From: Vandiemenella viatica
Taxonomy: Eukaryota > Arthropoda > Insecta > Orthoptera > Morabidae
Reading direction: 5' to 3'
Length of the DNA stretch: 64,000 nt
Assembly (NCBI GenBank): GCA_031002005.1
Contig: CM061920.1
Span: 45,672,610 to 45,736,609, forward strand
Below, piece by piece: positions 58,509 to 64,000 of the stretch (position 1 is the stretch's first letter; each line of letters opens with the position of its first letter). The position numbers and the translations under genes were made by a program. The notes under the pieces were generated by a model that was not told where the DNA came from, searched no databases, and saw only the letters and a list, made by a program, of their open reading frames with translations.

Positions 58509-59374
58509 CAGGGCGTTCGCCGGAAAACGCTACCCTCCCAGTCTGTTGCCGTCGGCAACTTGCTCGGTCAGTGGAGCCAGCAACTCCCGCCACATGGCAC
58601 CGTGAATCACCGCACTGTTTAACACCTCCGCTGCCCCAACAGTGCAGTGACGCAGTATAATGGGACCCTTACATTGTTAAGAACGGTTTCTTTGCATTGT
58701 AGCTAGTTTGTGACTTCAGTCTCTTATTAATCAGTGTTGTGAATAAACGTTTCTTTGCGGTTTGGCTGGTTTGGGGCTTCATACTCTTAGTAATCTGTAC
58801 CGTGTTTGAGTGTGAGTAAAATTATGGTACGTTACAGTTTGCAACAAAGAATATTTCTCTACGATACATATGTGAAGAAGAAGTCGTTTAAAAAGTGTCG
58901 CAGTAAATTTCGTCGCGAATTTCCTGGCGCTTTACTGCCGGCTAAATCAACAATTCTGCGTCTGGTTAAAAAAGTAAGACAAACGGGTTCATTTTTTAAC
59001 AAAAAGAGACTGTCGGTCAACCGTATTCTCACAGAGGAGAAAGTTGACGATATCGCTTTTCGACTAGAACAGTCACCCAAAAAATCATTAAGTCAGTTAG
59101 GGCAGCATGTGTCTCGAAATATGTTCAGAAGATGTGAAATGTGCATTACACAAGAGGGTCAACACTTCCAGCATCTTTTATCAGGTAAGCTAATGAATTA
59201 CGTCACATTTAAATGCTTAGCACATACAAGTTTATGAAGTTTATGAAGCGTAATTATTATGAAATAGTCCGCGGCCAACGGTCGAACAATGCCGGAAGCT
59301 GACCGCTCGCTCGCCGGAAGCAGTTTCTTCCTTGTAGCGCTAACAGTGGGTTGCGTTTCCCGGCGAACGCCCTG
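58509..59374 (+). mobile_element. 866-bp TIR element carrying only an HTH ORF
   Basis: Ends cagggcgttcgccggaaaac and, inverse of the right, cagggcgttcgccgggaaac pair almost perfectly, with TA on both sides (58507-58508, 59375-59376). The interior holds one reading frame for the DNA-binding part of a DUF4817-type transposase and then non-coding sequence. It ends 200 bp before host exon 'd'. Confidence 0.8.
58824..59237 (+). CDS. Truncated transposase: DUF4817-type HTH domain only
   Basis: The first ATG is at 58824 (MVRYSLQQRIFLYDTYVKKK). Residues 5-60 match the DUF4817-type helix-turn-helix: FLYDTYVKKKSFKKCRSKFR and a FPG-containing stretch, then a second HTH-like part (RLVKKVRQTGSFFNKKR, ILTEEKVDDIAFRLEQSPKK, SLSQLGQHV). 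After about residue 95 the sequence departs from the family and ends at residue 137. No catalytic Asp of a DDE domain is present. The element's transposase would normally be 350 residues or more. If translated it would bind TIRs without cutting, so it could act as a repressor; this is inference. The remaining frame is clean. Confidence 0.6.
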   Translation: MVRYSLQQRIFLYDTYVKKKSFKKCRSKFRREFPGALLPAKSTILRLVKKVRQTGSFFNKKRLSVNRILTEEKVDDIAFRLEQSPKKSLSQLGQHVSRNMFRRCEMCITQEGQHFQHLLSGKLMNYVTFKCLAHTSL

Positions 59375-59573
59375 TACAACCACCACTTCCCTTAGATGAC
59401 AGCAGGATGGTTTACACATGCATAATGGATATGTACACATGAAACATTGAAATTTTTGGGCCTTTTCTCCTTCTTTACAAGCAAACATGGTTGATGGAGG
59501 GTGTTATAGGCCACTGCCTCAGAGGAAAAAGGCAAATAGAATTTTTCCATAGTAAATTTTCTTTCTGTTTCAG

Positions 59574-59672
59574 CTGGATAAATCCCAAGTGGTTTGTCGT
59601 CTAAATCAAATCAGAGATTACATTCAACAGACTTCATCACTCATGGATGCCTTAAAGACTTCTGGAGATCCG
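59574..59672 (+). CDS. PCM1: PCM1-like host gene, exon 'd' (conserved coiled-coil start)
   Basis: A 99-bp, phase 0-0 exon lies after ttttctttctgtttcag and before gtaggt. It encodes LDKSQVVCRLNQIRDYIQQT then SSLMDALKTSGDP. From memory, vertebrate PCM1 has an SSQIVSRLVQIRDYI-type block followed by TKASSM at the start of its first coiled-coil region; the shared S-Q-(I/V)-V-x-R-L-x-Q-I-R-D-Y-I pattern is long and specific. PCM1 scaffolds centriolar satellites, moving components to centrosomes and cilia along microtubules. The next exon, which should encode more coiled coil, was not recognised before 64000 and may lie beyond. The exon call is strong; the family call is good but unsearched. Confidence 0.75.
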
Positions 59673-59820
59673 GTAGGTACTATATGTATTTCATGATCCT
59701 GATTTTGACCATGCCATTTATAAGATAATTTTTTCAGGATTTCTAGGACTTTTTAAATGTTATTCAGAAAGAAAATTAGGAGAGAGTGGAGCAGCTTCCA
59801 ACAATTATATCCTGTGTGTA

Positions 59821-61135
59821 CAGGGTGGGATCAGAAAGTAGTAGGACTGAATTTTTGTACTGTGAACGGAGTGCTGGAGGGAGTCGGACCACCTGGTCGT
59901 GGTAGTGGGGAGTTTTCTGGAGAGACTGATATATTTTCCAGTCACCTGCGGGCAAGCAGAGAGTAAGCACGTCGATTTCTGTGAACCTCTGTTAAGAAGT
60001 GTCATCGCGATCAAAGATGGAGAAAAATATTGAGCTATGCTACGCCATTAAATTCTGCGCCAAACTCAGGACAACTGCAACGGAGACCCTCAGAATGGTT
60101 AAAGGCGCCTACGGGGATGCTGTTGTGAGCCGATCAACAGTGTTAGAGTGGCATAAGCTGTTCCGGGAGAGGCGGGAGCTCGTCGAAGATGACCAGTGCG
60201 CTGGTTGCCTGTCAACTTCAAGGATTGATGAAAATGTGGCCAAAGTGAAAGCGATCCTGGACTCTGACTGGCACACAAACATACTTCTGATTGTTGTTGA
60301 GTTAGGGATTTCGTAGGGTAGCATCCAAAAAAATTATTGCCGAGGATTTAGCCTTGCGAAAGTTGTTTGTCCATTTTGTGCCAAAAGTGATGACCAAAAA
60401 GTGAATCGTGTGCAAATTTCACAGGAAATTCAAAACTGTGTCCAAGAAAACCGAAATTTCCTTAACAATGTGATTACCAGTGACGAAACTTGGTGTTTTG
60501 GGTACGACCTGGAGACCAAATGCCAGAGCGCTGAGTGGCACACCAACAAGTCCCCGCATCCGAAGAAAGCCAGAATGAGCAAGTCAAGAGCCAAATCCAT
60601 GCTCATCTGCTTTTTAGACAGTCGTGGTATGGTTCACAGGGAGTTCGTATCACCTGGACAGACTGTGAATACCAGTTTTTACGTGGACGTGCTTGACAGT
60701 TTGCACAAACGCCTCCTCCGTGTGCGGTCAGACATTGCCGATTCTTGGAAGTTTCATCATGACAATGTGCCGTGTTACACCTTGCTGCTTGTGAGGGAGT
60801 TGCTGGCCAAGCACAGGGTTGCCATGATGCCTCACCCTCTCTCCTCTTACAGTTCAGATCTGGCACCGCCAGATTTCTTCCTCTTTCCTCAGCTGAAGTG
60901 GGACGTCAAGGGAAACTGAAACAGCTTGTGGAAGATGTCCAAGGGACCGTGACAGCTTCTCTGATTGGGATCCCGGAAAGCGAGTTCCAGAAGGCGTACA
61001 CGCAGTGGGAATCGCATTATACTTGTTGTGTCCAAGCACAAGGGTGCTATTTCAAGGACTACTAAGGATTTGTACCAATTAGATCAATAAAAAATTTAAA
61101 TTAATTCAGTCCTACTACTTTCTGATCCTACCCTT
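59821..61135 (+). mobile_element. mariner transposon (1315 bp)
   Basis: Ends cagggtgggatcagaaagta and, inverse of the right, aagggtaggatcagaaagta pair for about 32 bp (through gtaggactgaatt), with TA on both sides. A plus-strand transposase with three breaks lies within. Size and termini are typical of mariner. It sits in the host intron just 148 bp after exon 'd'. Confidence 0.85.
60017..61065 (+). pseudogene. mariner transposase, broken
   Basis: The ATG at 60017 starts MEKNIELCYAIKFCAKLRTT followed by GAYGDAVVSRSTVLEWHKLF, the paired HTH. The frame stops after VVELGIS (60316), and the rest resumes at about 60380 with QKVNRVQISQEIQ. Catalytic blocks are TSDETWCFGYDLETK (first Asp), FHHDNVPCYTLLLVRELLAK (second Asp) and SSDLAPPDFFLFPQLKWDV (third Asp); the stretch between the second and third Asp is two residues longer than the usual 34. 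Another frame change after 60917 leads to LKQLVEDVQGTVTASLIGIP, FQKAYTQWESHYTCCVQAQG and the end at 61065. It has all three Asp but breaks in at least two places, so no active enzyme. Confidence 0.8.
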
Positions 61136-61346
61136 TATGTTCATATGTAGCTAATGAATTATACAAAATTTGGATTTTTCTATATATATTTGTTTGTGTG
61201 AGATAGTTGTAAGGGATTTCTGTAACCTATGGTTCACTGTAAGATTAGAGTTTGAACGACATGAGTGTTCTTGACATTATATATTTAGAATTTAATCATA
61301 AAATTTTGAATGTATTCAGGTCTATTTTAAATCGGATTTTACTCGT

Positions 61347-61408
<62 letters not shown>

Positions 61409-61744
61409 TGACAACTGCTTTTGTTGATTTACAGTTACATATCATTATAGTTATATACCATTTAATGACCAGCTGTTTGAAGCACCAATATCTTCAAATT
61501 TCCCATGCTTGCCTACTGCAAAGTAACACAAAGTGGTTCTGCTACAAACAGTTACAAAGAAGAGATAAGTCTTTGGTGCGTAATCTAGTGAATGAATGAA
61601 TGACAAGGATGAGGACATTATGGAAAACTAATTTCATTTTTGGGGTGTATAATTGGGAATATTATGGTAATTATTGGTAAATACTTAATTTCATCAGTTA
61701 TGGACTAGAATGGTAATAAGAATATCAGATGAGGGCAGAAATTT
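61136..61744. other. Intronic DNA with T56 tract
   Basis: A run of 56 thymines spans 61350-61405. The sequence around it is AT-rich, with no element boundaries found. Confidence 0.4.
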
Positions 61745-62135
61745 GCAAATATCTACATCCACATCCATACTCCACAATTCATAAACATTGTGGGTGGCAG
61801 AGGGTGGCTAAACACCAATCTTAATTACACGCATTCCAATCCCGAATAGCACAAGGAAAGAAAGAGCACATTAAAGCATCAGTATGGCATCTTATTTCTC
61901 GACTCTTATCCCTCCGGTCATTGCGACCCAAATTGGTTGGCGGAAGAAGTATCTCGCTGCACTTGTAGGTCACAGAATTTCCCATATTCTCCAGTACATT
62001 CAAACACAAATGACATAGTCTGTCTTACAAACGATCCCAACACAATCTATGTATCAATTCTTTGACGCTTTCATAAGGGCTGTAGCAACCAGTCACGAAT
62101 CGAGCAGTGACCATTGTACCTGTCGCAGAGAATTA
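61745..62135 (-). mobile_element. 5'-truncated LINE (family E relative) 3' end
   Basis: On the minus strand it starts near 62135 with ARFVTGCYSPYESVK-type coding (compare ARFVTACYSPYESV at 55815), passes ECSEILLPPTNLGRNDRRDK and HTDALMCSFFPCAIRDWNAC, and ends gccaccctctgccacccaca...tggatgtggatgtagat, as the full-length copy does. A frame change interrupts it. The 390-bp length is typical for 5' truncation. Confidence 0.75.
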
Positions 62136-62809
62136 TAACTCCAATCATTTACATACCCATCATGTGTTGAAGTTACATTGACATCTAAACATGTTTTTTG
62201 TGTGCTACAGTTTTTTTCATTGGTAGGTTTATATTACTTCGAGTACCAATCGATTATTCATCAGGTTGAATTGTTACAGGAAACAGTATTCACCCATATT
62301 TCTAACCATCCTAATGCAGTATATGAGACCACATCCAGCACTAAATACTTTATAACTCTGGTTTCACAATTTGTGAGAAGCAGTTCATCTGAACTTGGAC
62401 AGTAAGAACGTGCTACCCCTACCACTTTCCCCCTCCAGCTCAGCCTTTCTGTGCCACGTTTTTTAAGTTTTCCTCTGCTATTATAATCTATGTTTTCATT
62501 TTTATTTAAATTTTTTTAATACATATAGTTTATTTCTTTACATTTGATTTGGTTAATTCTGATATATTTTTTATCTCACATTCTCTCTTTTCTTGTCATC
62601 ATTAATATGAATTTCCTCCAACACCATTCCCAACCCTTTTTGTAGCCAGCCAGGATTTGTTAGCTATTCTCTGAATATTATTCTTTACACTGCACATTCT
62701 GCAGGTGACAAAAGGGTTTGTTCCCAAGAATTTCGGATCTGTGTTTTCCTATTTATATTAAGTTTAGCCAACCAGCACTTTTGTTTTCCAGCAATCTTTA
62801 GATAAAAAT
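62136..62809. other. Intronic or exon-candidate sequence
   Basis: 62211-62399 is open in one frame between an acceptor-like tgtgctacag and a donor-like ggaca|gtaaga (QVELLQETVFTHISNHP, then SQFVRSSSSELGQ). It does not resemble the expected PCM1 coiled coil, so it is only a weak exon candidate. The rest is T-rich. Confidence 0.25.
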
Positions 62810-63090
62810 AAACACTGGGATAAGAGAATAACCATCACTTACGATCGTCGAAGGCAGGATGGTATCAAAATACAGACACACACATACAAATATTGGGTGT
62901 TGAAATTTTTTGGTTTATGGCCTTTCATCAAGAATAGAACTAAATATCTACATGGAGGCAGTTGGCAACTGCTGTTTGGTACCTACCTCATTCTATCCCA
63001 AAAACCAAAAAAAATCAGTGGTGTCTGTCCATGTCTTAATGTTACCTTGCCTTCAGCTGTGGTAAGTTGTGGTTATTCTCCTATCCAAAT
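62810..63090. repeat. Fold-back repeat copy (family F), best preserved
   Basis: Left ggataagagaataaccatca...cgaaggcagg is the inverse of right ccttgccttcagctgtggta...ggttattctcctatcc. The interior carries attgggtgttgaaatttttt and ggtttatggcctttcatcaa as in the copy at 2482. About 280 bp, non-coding. Confidence 0.65.
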
Positions 63091-63465
63091 GTGTAATTTG
63101 TCTCACTGTTACGAAGCTATCATTTCCTAACAACTCATATAGATAAAATTAGTTTGTTCCGATAATTTTGTATTTGAGCTCTAGAATGGAGTAAGATAAT
63201 CACATTAGATCTATCATTACTGCTTTATAGTTACAAATAATAGTTACTACAGTTGAATCAATAAGAACTATGTTTAATCTTGTATTGTTGGTTAAGAATG
63301 TTATATTTTTAGTTTTGAAGCATACAGTGTATTGCCCAGCTGTAAAAACAAGGAATACTGAATATTTTGAATTTATTTGTAGGTTTTTATATTTAATATT
63401 TGTTGAATTTTGGAGGATTTCTGAATAATGATGTTTATATAGATACAGAATTGTCACTTAGACAC
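63091..63465. other. AT-rich intronic spacer
   Basis: No motif seen. Confidence 0.3.
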
Positions 63466-64000
63466 CTCTGTGCACATAAAACCCACTAACCTACAACAAT
63501 ATCTCCATTTTGATAGCTGCCATCCATATCACACAAAACATTCCATTCCATATAGCCTAACCATTCGGGGCAAACGCATTTGCTCTGATCATGAGTCCTT
63601 TACTCTCTACACAAACAACCTGACCTAGGCACTCATAAACTGCAATTATCCTCCAGAACTAGTTCAAAAACAGCTATCAAGAGTCAGGGACTGACCCCCA
63701 CACCGACACAAACAACCTATAGCCAACCAGAACCCTGTTTTTATCACCCAGTTTTTTCCCTGGCCTGGAATTGCTAAACCATATTTTTCGTTTGGGCTAT
63801 GTCTTAGATCCTTACCTGAAATGTGCTGCATTCTTCCCACTATCCTTCCCACCACGCCCCGAGTTACCTTCAGCAGACCGCTTAATCTAAAAAACATTCT
63901 TGTACATAAATATCAACCCTCTGATGCACCTAAACCACCGTTTGGATCCTTCCGTTGTAAGAGACCCTGTTGCAAAACTTGTGGTATGCATCCACCTACC
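63466..64000 (+). pseudogene. Penelope-like element, continues beyond the window
   Basis: Frames legible through stops read FTLYTNNLTQ-like, LINCNYPPELVQKQLSRVRD (63630-63690) and, at the window end, RVTFSRPLNLKNILVHKYQP, then GSFRCKRPCCKTCGMHPPT. The last is the linker of Penelope-like RTs: a 'pLNLKNILV' strand followed by a Cys-rich CxxxxCCxxC zinc-binding block that precedes the GIY-YIG nuclease, which would lie past 64000. Stops at several places indicate decay. Confidence 0.7.

Noticed and set aside
62211..62399. Candidate host exon between tgtgctacag and gtaaga
   Set aside because: Translation does not continue the expected PCM1 coiled coil and a poly(T) stretch makes the acceptor unreliable; kept only as a note.

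Overview
This window is from an animal nuclear genome with no bacterial features. It is AT-rich and packed with interspersed repeats, and its only convincing host coding sequence is a few short, widely spaced exons with clean GT-AG boundaries. The repeat mix (CR1/Jockey-like LINEs with an esterase ORF1, an RTE-like LINE, Penelope-like elements with GIY-YIG remnants, Helitrons, mariner-type transposons, tRNA-derived SINEs) points to an arthropod with a large genome. An orthopteran or other polyneopteran insect is my best guess, but that rests on recalled repeat style rather than a search.

Host gene: four plus-strand exons (20550-20646, 32183-32241, 32370-32471, 59574-59672) have mutually compatible splice phases and encode about 118 residues. 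The last contains the block SQVVCRLNQIRDYI, which closely matches a conserved block of PCM1 (pericentriolar material 1, a centriolar-satellite scaffold). Everything from 20.6 kb to 59.6 kb therefore looks like introns of a PCM1-like gene: one of 11.5 kb, one of 128 bp and one of 27.1 kb. The sequence before 20.5 kb is probably upstream intron or flank.

Layout: 0-5 kb, a 187-bp-monomer repeat and a Penelope-like remnant; 5.5-7.9 kb, a SINE, a Helitron N-terminal fragment and a dead SETMAR-type mariner; 8.2-16 kb, an old dispersed repeat interrupted by a 1570-bp solo LTR (perfect 5-bp target duplication) and by a 2.57-kb mariner-like element whose long inverted repeats each carry a tRNA-like sequence; 17-20 kb, a G-rich fold-back and a three-copy tandem duplication with poly(T) tracts; 21.6-25.1 kb, a minus-strand LINE; 25-30.5 kb, an R1-like LINE tail, a SINE, fold-backs and three-level nested repeats; 32.9-36.1 kb, two dead LINEs; 38-44.2 kb, a long decayed Helitron; 44.3-51.8 kb, a Penelope fragment, an RTE LINE tail, a Tigger remnant and a LINE fragment; 51.9-56.2 kb, the best preserved element, a two-ORF LINE with tandem 5' monomers; 56-61 kb, SINE and TIR elements including two mariner-type transposons; 61.7-64 kb, a LINE 3' end, a fold-back and a Penelope element running off the window.

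Almost all element genes are broken, so the only protein clearly in service is the host gene. No true tRNA or rRNA gene, CRISPR array, operon or virus was found. Nothing here amounts to a new functional system. The most unusual structures are the tRNA-like sequences inside transposon inverted repeats, the monomeric LINE 5' ends, a recurrent fold-back family, and TIR elements that keep only a DNA-binding ORF or an internal tandem duplication.
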